A stretch of 64,000 bases of DNA. Origin: Falciphora oryzae. Its lineage: Eukaryota; Ascomycota; Sordariomycetes; Magnaporthales; Magnaporthaceae. The stretch lies in contig JNVV01000004.1 in the NCBI GenBank assembly GCA_000733355.1, forward strand, positions 786,181-850,180, given 5' to 3'. The notes beneath the pieces are model-generated. The model ran no database searches. It was not told where the DNA came from and saw only the letters and a program-made list of their open reading frames with translations. The stretch's first letter is position 1, and every line of letters begins with the position of its first letter. The position numbers were made by a program, and so were the translations under genes. Positions 32,242 through 43,634 of the stretch are shown piece by piece.

Positions 32242-34945
32242 TTTTTGGTTACCGGGACTGGTATCATGTGCGTCGGCTCCTATCTCAAGTCAAACCTGGC
32301 TAGAGGTCGACTGGGCCCCGCGAGGGACTATTCGGACATTTATTCCCAACGTCAGAGACCAAGGGACCCCAAATCGCCTTGGGTTACGTCAGCCGGTTGG
32401 CGGCGATGATCGACAGCGAGGCATCTTTCAGCTCGGTGGCTGAGGCCAATTCCAGCGAATCACAATGGATCCGCGGATAGATCGTATTTCGCATTCGGGC
32501 GTTCCGCGTGGGGCGGTGCAATCACTCGTTGCAATAGGAAGATAATGGAACGTCAATTGCTGACGATTGTATTTCTGATTGGCATTACTGCCGACCTTGC
32601 TTCCTCTAGACATCGTTTCGATTGGTTAGCGAACTTTGAATGGCAGCAAGATAGAAACCAGCCACCCGACAATTTCAGGAGAGTGAAGACTTGAAGACTT
32701 TACCCGATTGTGGACACAATGTCACGTCAGGAGTGAAACCTCACACTCTTCTTGAGTAAGAGGAGAATTTCTGATAGTATGTTTTCCTTATAGAGTCAGC
32801 ATTTGGGTTAAAGTTGTTCCCTGGATGGCGACTGAGTCTTGACTCCTCCTCAGCGTTGCCCTGGGCTCACGCTTGCATTTGGGACACTGATAGAGATATC
32901 AGCAAGCCGCAAAAGAAGGTTGGCAGGTGGCTGCCGTCCAGTGACGGCATCAACGAGATGAGATGCAAGCCGAGCACGTCTTGTATATGCGGAACCTTGA
33001 GACCTCTCCCCAGCAAGACGGCCACCGTGGCCCCGGCGCCTTCAAAGTCCGGCCCGGTCGTCCGGAGTTCACTCCTCGGCCCCACGGGTCGCGCGCCAAC
33101 GTGCAACAATATCGCATGGAGGTAAGTCCGATAGATTTCTAGATGTTGTGCAGATCCTCCCAGGCCGCGTTTCTGTGCACCATTTCTGCAAGCTGCAGCA
33201 ATTCTCAATAGTATACCCGCGCTTCCGAGCTGACACTTAAATTGACGGACGCGTCGGACGCCTGTCTTGCGTGGTGCTCGGCTCTGGGATAGCTCGTGTG
33301 TCTGCTGTCAGCTTTAGCAGCACTGGGCCTCGGGCGCCGCCGTGGCCTACGGTTTTCTTTCGACATGTGCGAATACCAGCCCAGCTCGTTAGGGCTAGTG
33401 TCAGACTGTCAACGGCCGGCCCTCGCTCTCGGGAATCAAGAGTATGACTGCGTCAAAAATAGCAACCAAAGGTGCCGTGTCAGGGCCAGAGTCCGTGTGG
33501 TTTATCTGCTTGAAGACTATGCGCCGCGGGCAGTCAGGATCAGGGACCGGGGGTGCTTCAGAACAATCCCAAGAAAAACGCTAATTGAGAGCTGGAGAGA
33601 ACAAAAATCCCGTGCATCGACCCTTTTGGCTGGTCTTGCTGCACCAGCAGCACTCGTGCTATTCCCGGGCGCCCGACTCGGCCGCCAAGGCCCGCATGGA
33701 CACACGCCCGACGCCATGCGTGCAGAACGATGGGTGGGAAAGATGACAGCCTTCAATATCGAGATACTCTACCGCGTGCGCAGCTCGTCGGAGCAAAATG
33801 GCCGGCAACGCCACGCGGAGGAACGGGGAATATGCCACGTCGGTGTGCTCGGCCGGGTAAAATATGACGACGTCGAGGTATGCAGCAGCCGCACACACAG
33901 CAGCTGGGCGCATAGGTAGGGATGCGTGGCTTGGTCGGTCGCCACTGCAAGGCTGGCGCAACCCACCGACCAGGCATCATAGGGCTCATGACCGGCAAAC
34001 ACCAAGAGCTGGGGCCGATCGTCGCAGGGGCACCGTTCGATGTTGGCCGCAGGTTTCATCCCTGCAACCCACCAACCCTAATCCACGTATGATTTACGGA
34101 AGTTGCGTACGAAAATAACGGCCAGCCCCAATGTACCGACTAGGCCCCTCATGTTAGAAACGGTCCAATTAGGGCCAATTCAATAGGAAAAAATATCCCT
34201 GCACAAGAAGATACATCTGCACCGATCAGAGAGTTCAACAACGCATTGAGGCGGGCTTCCGTAAGCAACGCCGCTCAACTCAACGGGCCCAAAGGCAATC
34301 GCCGGCCGGCTGTTGTTGCCAGAGTTACTTAACCCCTGGCCGTTACTTACCGACCTGACCTACGTAGATGCCGAGAAGAGCTGGGGATTTTGTTGCGCCA
34401 CACGAAACCCCGAAATTCTTCGCCGCCAGAAATGGAAGCGTGATGGCCGTGGTCCGAGGAGCAGTCTCTCCGCTTGCCTGGTGACGGATGTGTCTTGAAG
34501 CGATGAATAGTAGAGAGAGATCATCCCTGATGATATTCTCACCTCGAGCCAGTTCAGGGCTGCATACTCTGTAACTAGGCAACACCCTCGTGGTGTTGAC
34601 AGCCACACCTAGACAGGGATGGTTACTGGGCGATGCCGAGCCTCGCATCCGGGCCTCCTCAAGGTTCGCCAGTACCCAGGAGCTGAGGAAAGGATATGCA
34701 TGTGCCTAAACAGTCCACAAAACAAGTCTTCTCCAGGATTCCATCTGCAGCCCGCGCCCTCAGCCCGACGTCAGCCAGGAGAGAAGGGCGACGCAAGCAT
34801 CTCCGTGCAGCCCAAAATGCATTCTGACAGTGCCCGTGCCACGGACCCGGCAAGACACGCAATCGGTCTCGATCCCACTTCCCCCATCCCTTCAGTGATC
34901 CCACAAGTTGCACGGCACCTAGTTCTCCGTATGTATTGTACGTGG

Positions 34946-34985
<40 letters not shown>

Positions 34986-35501
34986 GTACTCTGTAGGGGT
35001 GTGCAGGGAGGTGTATGTGTGTGGCGTGACGTGGGTGGGCTTCGTCCGAGACCCCGCCGGCTTCAAAGACAGACCAACAAGCAGGAACAGGCTCCGCGAT
35101 TCGTTCGTCAGGATCCTCTGCCTTCCCAGAAGCCAGAGGCGTCTAGACGTATCTTCAGACGGAGGCAGGGTTTGTGGCTCGGCATCAGAGGGCCGAGCTT
35201 GTGGGAAGCAAAGTCGTGGGCTGGCCACGTACCGGGAGAGGCTGCGGCCATGGTTGCGACAGCAGGATATCGGACGTATATGCCGGTCGCCTCTCCGTCA
35301 CATCGTGGGTGCCCAGAGGTTACTTATATTAACCTTCCAAACACCCACCGAGGGAAGACCTGCTTTCATCCAACTCAGCATCATCGACATCCAGTCAGCA
35401 AAAAGCCAAACATCAAAGACTTGCTTCCCCGAGCTCGAACAAAGAGTAGACAACACACACTTACACCAAAGACCACCACCACCACCACACAACAAGCCAC
35501 G
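32242..35501. other. Intergenic, about 3.3 kb, with TG repeat
   Basis: Between the divergent MFS (-) and HsbA-like (+) genes. No frame shows protein-like content over a useful length; the only distinct item is the dinucleotide repeat at 34947-34982. Confidence 0.45.
34947..34982. repeat. (TG)18 microsatellite
   Basis: Eighteen uninterrupted TG units, about 520 bases upstream of the HsbA-like start codon. Such tracts are length-variable and can adopt Z-DNA; no function is claimed. Confidence 0.95.
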
Positions 35502-36257
35502 ATGCGTCTCCCGACGTCACTCACCTTCGCCCTCTCGGCCGGCACCGCCCTCGCCGCCGTGCAGTTCGGGTCGCACCTCCGCGCGGTCCTGCCCGAGATC
35601 ACAGAGCGCGACCTGCCGACCATCAGCGCCGTCGTGACCAACACGGACAACCGCGTCAAGGAGCTCACCACCGCCATCAACAACTTCAACGGCGACCCGG
35701 CCCAGCTGCTCAGCGCCTCCACCAACATGATCAACACCCTCAACAAGGGCGTGACCGACATCAGCGCCACGTCCCCCATCTCGCTCAACGACGCCGTCAG
35801 CCTGCAGGGCGCCGTCACGGGGCTCCAGAACGACGGCAACGCGCTCATCCAGGCGCTGAGCGACAAGAAGACGGCGTTCGAGAACGCGGGGCTCTGTGAA
35901 GTCGTCTTCAAGCAGTCCGGCGACATGGGCGCCGTCGCCAAGCAGCTCATCGACGCCGTCGTGCAAAAGGTGCCCCAGGAGGTCCAGCAGCTGGCGAGCC
36001 AGGTCTCGAGCGGCTTCACCGACACCCTCAAGCAGAGCCAGCAGGCCTTTGCTCCCGGCAACTGCACCAACCGCCAGGGCTCTGTCGCCCCAGGGACCGG
36101 CGCCAACGGCGGCTCGGGCACCGGCACCGGCACCGGCACCGGCAACGGCAATGGCAACGGCAGCAGCGGCAACCCCAACATGCCCGTCACTGCCGGCGCT
36201 GGTGCCGTCGTCGCCCCCCTCGCTCTGTGCATCGTCGCTGTCGGTCTGGTCCTGTAG
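35502..36257 (+). CDS. HsbA-like cell wall protein with GPI anchor signal
   Basis: One frame of 251 residues from ATG at 35502, in a good context (CCACGATGC). Residues 1-19 are a signal peptide (SLTFALSAGTALA). Residues 25-175 match the hydrophobic-surface-binding protein A pattern: ITERDLPTISAVVTNTDNRVKELTTAINNFNG, repeated amphipathic helices, and a single internal Cys in AGLCEVV paired with one in GNCTN. A Gly/Thr/Asn repeat linker (GTGTGTGTGNGNGNG) follows, then a hydrophobic end (VVAPLALCIVAVGLVL) typical of a GPI addition signal. The protein is thus expected on the outer membrane or wall. HsbA proteins help lytic enzymes such as cutinase bind hydrophobic surfaces; that role here is inferred. 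A TATA-like TTATATTAA stretch lies about 175 bases upstream. Confidence 0.88.
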   Translation: MRLPTSLTFALSAGTALAAVQFGSHLRAVLPEITERDLPTISAVVTNTDNRVKELTTAINNFNGDPAQLLSASTNMINTLNKGVTDISATSPISLNDAVSLQGAVTGLQNDGNALIQALSDKKTAFENAGLCEVVFKQSGDMGAVAKQLIDAVVQKVPQEVQQLASQVSSGFTDTLKQSQQAFAPGNCTNRQGSVAPGTGANGGSGTGTGTGTGNGNGNGSSGNPNMPVTAGAGAVVAPLALCIVAVGLVL

Positions 36258-37051
36258 ATCGAAGCGAGGCTCGCTGTGGAAGGATGTGCTGTACGGGGTG
36301 TCAGGTCTGGAAAGACGGGAGAGAGTTTGGAGAGAAAGATGTTTACTCGGCTGAGCTGAGGTTTTTTTGCTGGTCATTCCCCAAGAAAATGGGCTTCTCT
36401 TCTATTGTAATTGGTGCCAGATAGTAATAAATTCCCCGCATTTTATTCAGCAACCAACCGCCTAGGCCCTGTGATAAATTCTGGGAAGGTGATAGTATGG
36501 TATACCTGGTAGCCTCTTCGTACGGCTGGTGAATCTGTTAGAGAGAACAAGCTCGATATCCTATATATCTTGCTGAGCCTCGTCCAGCCGCTGGGTTGAA
36601 GGTGTGGTCGACATTCTTCCACCCCATGATGTCATCTGCAGCTGCCCAAGGTGACGACCGAGTGATATTCGAGTGACAAGACCGCAGCAGCCCTTATATG
36701 GCTTCTCCCTCGTCTGGCAGTCACCACAGGAGCCCACTGGTCGAACGGTTAGGGTCTAATGCGCTGTAAAGCGGGTCGGTGTCGCACGTCTGGACTGATG
36801 GGGTAGGCACTCGTTAGACCCAGAGTTCAACTCACACCATGGGAACAACTCCTGTGTTTTTGGTTTTTCTCTTTTTTTTTATTTCTTCTTTTCTTCCGCT
36901 TGGGCTAGTGCGTGTAGCAAGTAGGATGGTTGAACAATAATGTTGTGGGTATCATGATGCGCTGCGTGAGGCCGCTTGAGGATTCGGCTGGGCCCTGAAA
37001 TCTAGACATTCTAAGTTTGAAGTGATAAAGTAATAAGAACCCACCCCCATG
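36258..37051. other. Intergenic between converging genes
   Basis: Between the ends of the HsbA-like gene (+) and TAF11 (-). It holds the structured RNA candidate at 36725-36861 and no protein gene. Confidence 0.5.
36725..36861 (+). ncRNA. Candidate structured Pol III RNA gene (tRNA-like promoter boxes)
   Basis: Three nested helices are seen directly: CACAGGAG 36725-36732 with CTCCTGTG 36849-36856; CCCACTGGT 36733-36741 with ACCATGGG 36836-36843 (one bulged C); GGGTCTAA 36752-36759 with TTAGACCC 36814-36821. Within it, TGGTCGAACGG (36738-36748) fits the box A consensus TRGYNNANNNG, GTTCAACTC (36825-36833) fits the box B consensus GWTCRANNC, and TTTTT (36857-36861) follows directly like a Pol III stop. 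A normal cloverleaf cannot be folded: acceptor and T-stem pairs fail, so it is not a standard tRNA. It could be a tRNA-derived small RNA, a SINE head, or a tRNA pseudogene. Transcription is inference. Confidence 0.4.
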
Positions 37052-38450
37052 TTATCTGAAGATCCGTCGACCACCCGTCCTGGAAGGAAACCTCTCGACG
37101 CCGCTCTTTTGTTGCTCCTGCCAGACCCGTAGAGATCCTATTCCCTGGCTCTGTGCGGATGCTTGGTAGCGACGAAGGGCCTCGCGTAGATGTTCGGGCC
37201 TCAGTGGCCCGCGTGGGGGCTCGCGTAGGATGACCTCGCGCGTTTGCCGATCCAGCTCCTCGTTTCGGCTGGCAAAACTCATCGACCCCTGCGTGGGCAT
37301 GCCGGTGCTGCTGTCTGTGAAAGAGTTCCCGGCCGCGCCCTCGGCTTCGGTGGCGGCCTGCATCTGCTCCTCCTCCTCCGCCGACATGACCTTGCCAGGC
37401 CACGACATCTCCTCGCCCAAAACAATATGGCCATTGTCGTCCTCAGCGAAACCCGCGGCCTGCACCTCAGCACCCGCAGCTATCCACTCGGCTTGAACTT
37501 CGCGAGCAATTCTGATAATGTCGCAAAGGTAGAACTTGGTGACTGTCCTCACGGCAATCACGATCTGACTGGGAACGGATTGAGAGACCGTAGCATTGAC
37601 GACCTTTGAAAGAGGGCAACTGTGTTAGAAATGGCTGGCGTCTTGGAAACGGAGGAACCTGTCCGCAGACCCTTACCCTTCTGACGACCTGGTCTGGCAG
37701 CTTTGCGGCCCTCCAGTTTCCGAACCGGTCGAACTGATCCGTGTCCATACACCGCGTGAGCATGGCACGAAGCCTCTTCTCCTCGGCAGTCTGCGCCTCG
37801 GACCGGCGCGTCGACGTTATCGACATGTGAACGACGTCGTTTTCATCGTCGTCATCGTCTGCTTGGTCACCGCCCGCAGCGCCGCCGCCATGGCCGCCCG
37901 TCGTGCTGCGGCCATCGGCACCTGCTCCTCCTCCTGCTCCGCTGACAACGCTCCCGCCGCCGCCTCCCGCCCCGCCGCCGGTCCCCGAGCGCCCGTTGAC
38001 CAGGGACGGCGTCTGCTCGCGGGCCTCGCGGGCCTTGTCGGCCTTGGACTTGCGGCCGCGCTTCTTCTTGGCGGGCGGGCCGGCGGCGCTGCCGACCGCG
38101 CTGACCTGGCTGCCGGACACGATGCTCATGGTGTCGATGTCGACGGACGGGGAGCGCGGGCCGCCAATGTCCTCGGGCGGGAATGACGTCTGCCGCAGCG
38201 GGTGGGCGGACCCGGCCGAGGCGATGGACATGATGGAGGCCTTTCGTCGCTTCAGGGAAGGGGGTTGCTGGGCGCTGCTGCCGCCGCCGCCACCATCGGC
38301 TATCGAGGGTCGCTTCTTGCTCTTGGAGGACGGGGCAGGCGCAGCCGTCGCTGTCGTAGTCGTCGGGGAGATCTGCGTGTGCGCCAGGTGGGGTGGTGAG
38401 AGCGCCGTGGGCGACTGGGTGTATGTCGCTGGTGGAGGCGACGACGCCAT
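37052..38450 (-). CDS. TAF11: TFIID subunit 11 (TAF11)
   Basis: Two exons: 38450-37677 and 37603-37052, giving 441 residues. The hTAFII28-like histone fold spans the splice junction: LTRCMDTDQFDRFGNWRAAKLPDQVVRR at the end of exon 1, then VVNATVSQSVPSQIVIAVRTVTKFYLCDIIRIAREVQAEW in exon 2 (about residues 229-300). TAF11 pairs with TAF13 within TFIID and contacts TBP to control RNA polymerase II initiation in the nucleus. The 225-residue N-terminus is disordered, with basic clusters (PAKKKRGRKSKADKA, SKSKKRPS) likely to act as nuclear signals and an acidic run DDDDDEND before the fold. The C-terminal extension includes the block EPPRGPLRPEHLREALRRYQ. The protein is longer than yeast Taf11 because of these flanks. 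It lies divergent from the GTP cyclohydrolase gene, about 740 bases apart. Confidence 0.93.
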
Positions 38451-39190
38451 TTCTTCCTTCTGTTCGACGCGGCGACTCGCGCGCGCACAATGACCTCAGG
38501 CGGTCTCTGTCGGATTGGCCAGTGCGTTTCAGCGCTCTCCGAGAGTCCGCGAGTCCGAATCCACCGCAGCTGGCCGGAGTGGAGAGTGATGCGCGCGAGT
38601 GCAGGGAAAAGCTTGTATGGTGGTGGAGTGGGAAGGAAGCTAAAGACGGCCGCCGCTGTGAAACGGAGCCGCCTGAGTCGTGGTGGGTTCAGCCACAGTC
38701 AGGGACAGCCACAAGCCTCCAGAAATTTGAGTGCAGCCACGCCTCTTATGCACGGGCTCCGTTCCCGGCGTTCGGGTTCAAGCGGCTCAGGGTCTCCAGT
38801 TGCGAGCTCCGATTAGATAGCGCGTGCTAGACAAACTGCAGCTTGAAGCACCCTGCGGGCGACCTGCAGCTGGGTCACCCCACTCCCCCAAACACCGCCC
38901 AAACACCATCAATCGCAATTGCATGCGGACGCTCGGCGCGGGCAAACCAAACCTGGAGTACCTGGCGCAGTGACAAAATTTTGACGAGTGACTCGCACGC
39001 TCCTTGATAAATACCGCCGGGCACGTCCAGGGCGGCCACCCAGGACCAAATCCTTCCTCGGCCTGATTCCGGCCAGCCCTGAGACCCAATTGATCGTCCG
39101 AGCCCCGCCTCGCTCACCATTGATCTCTGCGTCTTTTGCAAGATTTACACCACTTCCTCCCGAAAGATTCCCATCCTAATTGTTCCCGCC
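38451..39190. promoter_or_regulatory. Divergent promoter region of TAF11 and GTP cyclohydrolase I
   Basis: 740 bases separate the two start codons. No specific binding site or gene is recognised. Confidence 0.4.
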
Positions 39191-40267
39191 ATGACCAAGC
39201 CCGAAGACCGGAGCTCGCCCGCCAGCGACGGCTCGGACAAGACCAGCTCCAAGCGGGCCCGCAAGCACCACGCCGACGAGGCCAATGGCGCCGCCGAGCA
39301 CACCAAGAAGTCCAAGAAACGCAAGGCCGCCGGCCACGCCGCGAGCTCCGGCGTCCCCAATGGCAGCCTGTCGCACCGCCGCCTCAGCCTGAGCAAGGCC
39401 GCCCGCGACCCCCGAGACGAGCCGCCGCCCCCGCCTCCGCCCAAGAAGATCGACGAGTCCCGCTCGCCCAGTCCCGTCATAGACTTTGACGGCCTGAGCA
39501 GGCCCAGTACGTCCAATGATGCGTTCCCCAGGAACTGTGTGTCCCCTTTTTCTGACCATGGAACTTTCTCTTGACCCCCTGCAGGCGTCGGAACCCGGGC
39601 CCGCCTCGAGGAGACCCCCGAGCAGGCGGCCGAGCGCCTGGAGAAGATGCGCGGCGCCGTCCGGACGCTGCTCGAGTGCGTCGGCGAGGACCCCGACCGG
39701 GAGGGCCTCCTGGCCACGCCGGAGCGTTACGCCAAGGCCCTCCTCTTCTTCACCAAGGGCTACCAGCAGAACGTCAAGGACATCATAAACAACGCAATCT
39801 TCCACGAGGGCCACAACGAGATGGTCATCATCAAGGACATTGAGATCTTCAGCATGTGCGAGCACCACCTGGTGCCTTTTACCGGCAAGGTAGGCAGCTG
39901 AGCCCTTCCTTTTTTTTTCGCTTGTTACGCTCTGGCTGACGGTCTGTTGCCGTTCTAGATGCACATCGGATACATCCCGTCCAACTCCGTCATCGGCCTG
40001 TCGAAGCTCCCCCGCATCGCCGAGATGTTCAGCCGGCGCCTCCAGATCCAGGAGCGCCTGACCAAGGAGGTCGCCAACGCGATCATGGAGATCCTCAAGC
40101 CCCAGGGCGTGGCCGTCGTCATGGAGTCGAGCCACCTGTGCATGGTCATGCGCGGCGTCGAGAAGTCGACGGCCACCACCATCACGAGCTGCGTCCTTGG
40201 CTGCTTCGAGGGCCGCGAGCGCACGCGGAACGAGTTCCTCAACCTGATTGGCGTCAACAGGCGCTAG
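39191..40267 (+). CDS. FOL2: GTP cyclohydrolase I
   Basis: Three exons: 39191-39506, 39585-39889 and 39959-40267 (309 residues). The enzyme turns GTP into 7,8-dihydroneopterin triphosphate and formate, the first step of folate and tetrahydrobiopterin synthesis in the cytosol. Visible signatures: [19 protein letters not shown], the zinc- and substrate-binding [10 protein letters not shown] (about residue 198), [16 protein letters not shown], and [21 protein letters not shown] with the second zinc Cys and catalytic His. The catalytic part is about 200 residues, as usual. The first 105 residues are a disordered Lys-rich extension ([20 protein letters not shown]) of the kind common in filamentous fungi. 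Intron 1 falls exactly where this extension ends. Highly conserved and intact. Confidence 0.96.
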
Positions 40268-40939
40268 TGAGGACAAGGGAGGAGAAGCGCATTTCATCGA
40301 TCTTGCTGCCATGTCCCAGACTGGGAAGCGTTCTTTTTTTTCCGTTCATTCATTTCGGCGCACTTTTTGTTTTACAAAAGGGGAGTCTTCTCGAATGAGA
40401 ATGAAATACTCTCCGGCCTCTCATCCCCTCGTCGCGAGGAGCGAATGAGGAACCTCTTGGAGACGGCTTGCATAGTTGCTCACGGCGTTGGTGGTTTTTC
40501 TTGCAATCGGGAATACAGAAGGCTTCTGGATTTCAACATCATAGACCCGGAAAAGCAGGGTTCGACGGAGTGAGGTGCATGGTTCACATTTTGGGGGCTT
40601 TATTTGTTTTACATCTTGCTGGGCTCAACGCCTCGGTTGCCTCACCGGCACGTCACATTCAAATGTCTACACGATATGGGCAATCTCTATTCTTGTGTAC
40701 AGTTGGAAATATCTCGGCCTGTTTACAGCAGTGTCTGCTTTACTCGGGTTATCCTGATACACGCTTTCAGTGATGATGTAGAAAATGCCTCCCCGTGCAT
40801 GCTATAGCTCAGGAATGAACGAAACGCGAAGGAAACCCCTCCAATGCCCAAGGTATGTACAGGATCCATCAAAATCACTACACACCTGCCCACACTCATA
40901 AAATCAGAGGACACGGCGGTCCGCAAAATAAGCCAACCC
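40268..40939. other. Intergenic between converging genes
   Basis: Shared 3' space of GTP cyclohydrolase I (+) and thymidylate kinase (-). Nothing else seen. Confidence 0.5.
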
Positions 40940-42265
40940 CTAGGAGACCTTCCGGACGGTCCTCCCAACCTCGCCCCTCTCAACAGCCTCGACGCGGGGC
41001 CTCACGACCTTCCATATCTCCTCGGCAACATCCTCGACCGACGGGCTGGCGTCCACAACATGCAAATCCTCCTCCTCCTGGCGGAACCGCAGCTCCCCCG
41101 TCACTGGCGCCACCTCGCCGCCGGCCGGCTCGATGCGGCCCATGCTGAGGCCCCAGAACAGCTCGCGGACGCGGCACTGCATCTCGCCCCGCTCGTAGAC
41201 CTCGCCGCCCCAGCCGCCGCGGGCTTTCGCCTGGGCCTCGTCCAGGTCCAGGAACAGGACCAGGTCCGGGCGCGGCAGGCCGACCTCGGGGGCGCGCGCC
41301 CAGGGCAGCGTCAGGGCCGGGTTGCGCTTGGCGGCGCTGTAGACGATGCCGCTGTGGTAGTAGCGGTCGCACACGACCGTAGTGCCTGAGGCAAGGAGGG
41401 ACGTGATGGTTTTTCTGGAGAGAAAACGTGTGAGTAAATACGTTTATAGCGGGCAAATTGAGTAGTGGTGACGGATATGGGAGTTTGTGTGTTGGGGAAC
41501 GAGGCGGGAAGTTTTCAGGGGCTCAGGGGTAAAATGGGGTTAGAGATTTGGACGGCTCGAAAGCAGCCAAACAAGACGGCACAATCGTGTTGTTTGCAGG
41601 CGTCGAAATGNNNNNNNNNNNNNNNNNNNNNNNNNNNNNNNNNNNNNNNNNNNNNNNNNNNNNNNNNNNNNNNNNNNNNNNNNNNNNNNNNNNNNNNNAT
41701 ATACAAACAATAGAGGGCATGACATACACTGCTTCCCATCGGTTTGCACTGAAGAGCAGATGGATGACGTGGTCGTCCATGTCGACCTGGCTCCTCAGAT
41801 AGCTGTTAATCATCTCCCCGATCGGGGTGGTCCTGTCTGCGGTGGCACACAGCGTTAGCAGACTGATCTGGAAATTTGAGCGTGGGTATAGGATGTTGTC
41901 GACACAATCTCCGGAGGTTGTTTGGGGATGTGGCAGTTGTGGCAAAGAAGGAGAAAAACAAAACACCCACCTGGAAACCGCATGACCTTGACCTTCCGCC
42001 CAAGCTCGACGAAGCGCTGCTCCAGCAGCTTGACCTGCGTCGTCTTGCCGCTGCGGTCCAGCCCCTCGAGCGCGATCAGGGCGCCGCGGGCCACCTCGGG
42101 CGGTTGTGGTGTGGAGGAGGCGGCGGCCCCGGCTGCTGCTGCCGCACCGTCCGTGGCCCCGCCTCCGCCGCCCCCGCCGCCCTCGTCTCCGGCCGAGGAC
42201 CGCTTTGCCATCTCGACGGCGGACGAGGCAATCGCGGCCGTTGCTAGGTCGTTGATCGATGCCAT
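40940..42265 (-). CDS. CDC8: Thymidylate kinase
   Basis: Four exons minus an N-run inside the last intron: 42265-41971, 41836-41728 and 41414-40940 give 292 residues in frame, with the intron phases matching exactly (three coding exons recognised). The enzyme phosphorylates dTMP to dTDP, essential for DNA synthesis. Motifs: P-loop GLDRSGKTTQ (about 68-77), RFPDRTTPIGEMINSYL (the DR(Y/T) substrate loop, formed across intron 1), HLLFSANRWEA, and VVCDRYYHSGIVYSAAK. The C-terminal half contains DLVLFLDLDEAQAKARGGWGGEVYE, the lid region, and a longer than usual end. An N-terminal extension of about 60 residues, Gly- and Ala-rich, is absent from yeast Cdc8. Note: the exon count is three; the earlier word four refers to none missing and should be read as three exons and two introns. 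It converges on GTP cyclohydrolase I. Confidence 0.93.
41611..41698. other. Assembly gap, 88 N, within an intron
   Basis: Unknown bases inside the second intron (41727-41415) of the thymidylate kinase gene. The intron is over 300 bases, long for this window, and unresolved sequence might be a repeat. Confidence 0.95.
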
Positions 42266-43634
42266 TTGTGTTTTTAAGACTGGCTTGGTGATTCGTGTCG
42301 TACTTCTGGATAACTGGGAGAGGGGGTTATCCGGGCCCTTTTGTAATGATGAGCTGTAACCAAGGTGAATGTCGAAAGTGACGTAGTGGTGTAGGAGGAT
42401 GTGGTGCTTGGAATTGCGTTTTTGAGTTCCCTCAATTCAAAGATGCGCCGCACTCAATTCTCCTTCCTGCCGTGCCCCTCACTTGAATTATATACAACGG
42501 CGCCTGGCTTCTTTCGTCTGGAAACGATTCGTGTGGTGTGACTTGTCACCTCTGGAGGAGGCGATATGGACGATTTGCTTTGCTCGTTGTGTCGCCCCGT
42601 GACGGAGGCGCCGAAGCCAGGGGCATCCGGCACACACTTGAACGTTCCACTGCCGCGCTTGCCAAAAAATTGAACCTTGGGCCGAGACGGTCAAGTTGTA
42701 GGTGGGCAGTGCAAGCAGTGCAGGCATCAATTGGGAGCTTCCAGCTCCGGCTAGAGGCCTCTCTCTCAATTGTGGGACGACATTCATGTCAGCTGCACAA
42801 CACACCAGCTTTTACTCGCGAAACCCCACACAGCAGCACTGCGCGATCTGATCACTCACATCCCCAGCCTCCACCCCGCATTAGTGCGAGCAGCTAGCAC
42901 GGGTTGGTGATGTTTCTCATGGTCAATTCGGCCACACACAGCCCAACTGAGCCTTGGTGCCATGCCTTGGATATCTCTACAGCCGATTGTGTCGGGCAAA
43001 AGGAGGGTTATCTTCAGACAGATCCCATAAGCGGGCATTCGGAAACGCCACAAAATCTCACGGTTGGGCGGTAGTTGGCTGTTATGGCATCGTTAAGTCC
43101 TCATCAGCATGATCTCGGGAAGGTATAGGTACCTTCTAGCACGGTGCGTTCGCGCTACCAGAGACGACCAAGGACGGGACTAGATGTCTTGAGGCACCAG
43201 GTCCCAGGCACTGTCTTGTCGGTACCTGCATTTGATCGCGAGCGGCGGCTGCACAAGGGGAAATTGACAGATCAACCACAGCTCAAATGCTCGATACGTC
43301 ACAGGTTCGGAGTCGCTGTTGAGTTGAACAAAAGTGCATATAAATTCAAGCTCCAGCAGAACAACACCCATACAAAACCAAGTCGCCCCGAACCTAGCCA
43401 TACCCGTATCATATACTCGTCCCCAATGGCCTCAGCCCCCAATCCCGTAGACCCCGTCCATCCTCCTCGTCCGCATTCGACCAGCTTAAAGAACGCCACG
43501 TAACTCCACACCCAGCCAGAAACACATACCAGATTAAAAGCAGTCGAGCCACACAGAAGCCCATAATGGAAAAGGTATCACCAAGAGGAAGAAAGAGGAG
43601 TCAGAGCAGCGGAGCTCCACGAGAAACGTATAAA
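42266..43634. other. Intergenic, about 1.4 kb, no gene seen
   Basis: Promoter side of thymidylate kinase and 3' side of the KEN-box protein gene. No supported feature. Confidence 0.45.

Noticed and set aside
28000..32300. Secondary-metabolite cluster around the MFS transporter and reductase
   Set aside because: No polyketide synthase, NRPS, terpene cyclase or other tailoring gene is nearby; one transporter and a dead reductase are not enough.
34950..35501. Upstream extension of the HsbA-like reading frame through the TG repeat
   Set aside because: It would start with repeated Val/Cys from the TG tract and bury the signal peptide; the ATG at 35502 has good context and a clear signal sequence.
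36725..36856. Intron-bearing tRNA-Tyr (CTGTAAA resembles a GTA anticodon loop)
   Set aside because: The acceptor and T-stem do not pair and the anticodon stem is not closed, so a functional tRNA is not supported. Only the promoter-box and helix evidence is kept.
40940..42265. A fourth coding exon for thymidylate kinase inside the N-containing intron
   Set aside because: The exons at 41728 and 41414 join in frame and complete the family sequence, so no extra exon is needed; the gene has three coding exons and two introns.
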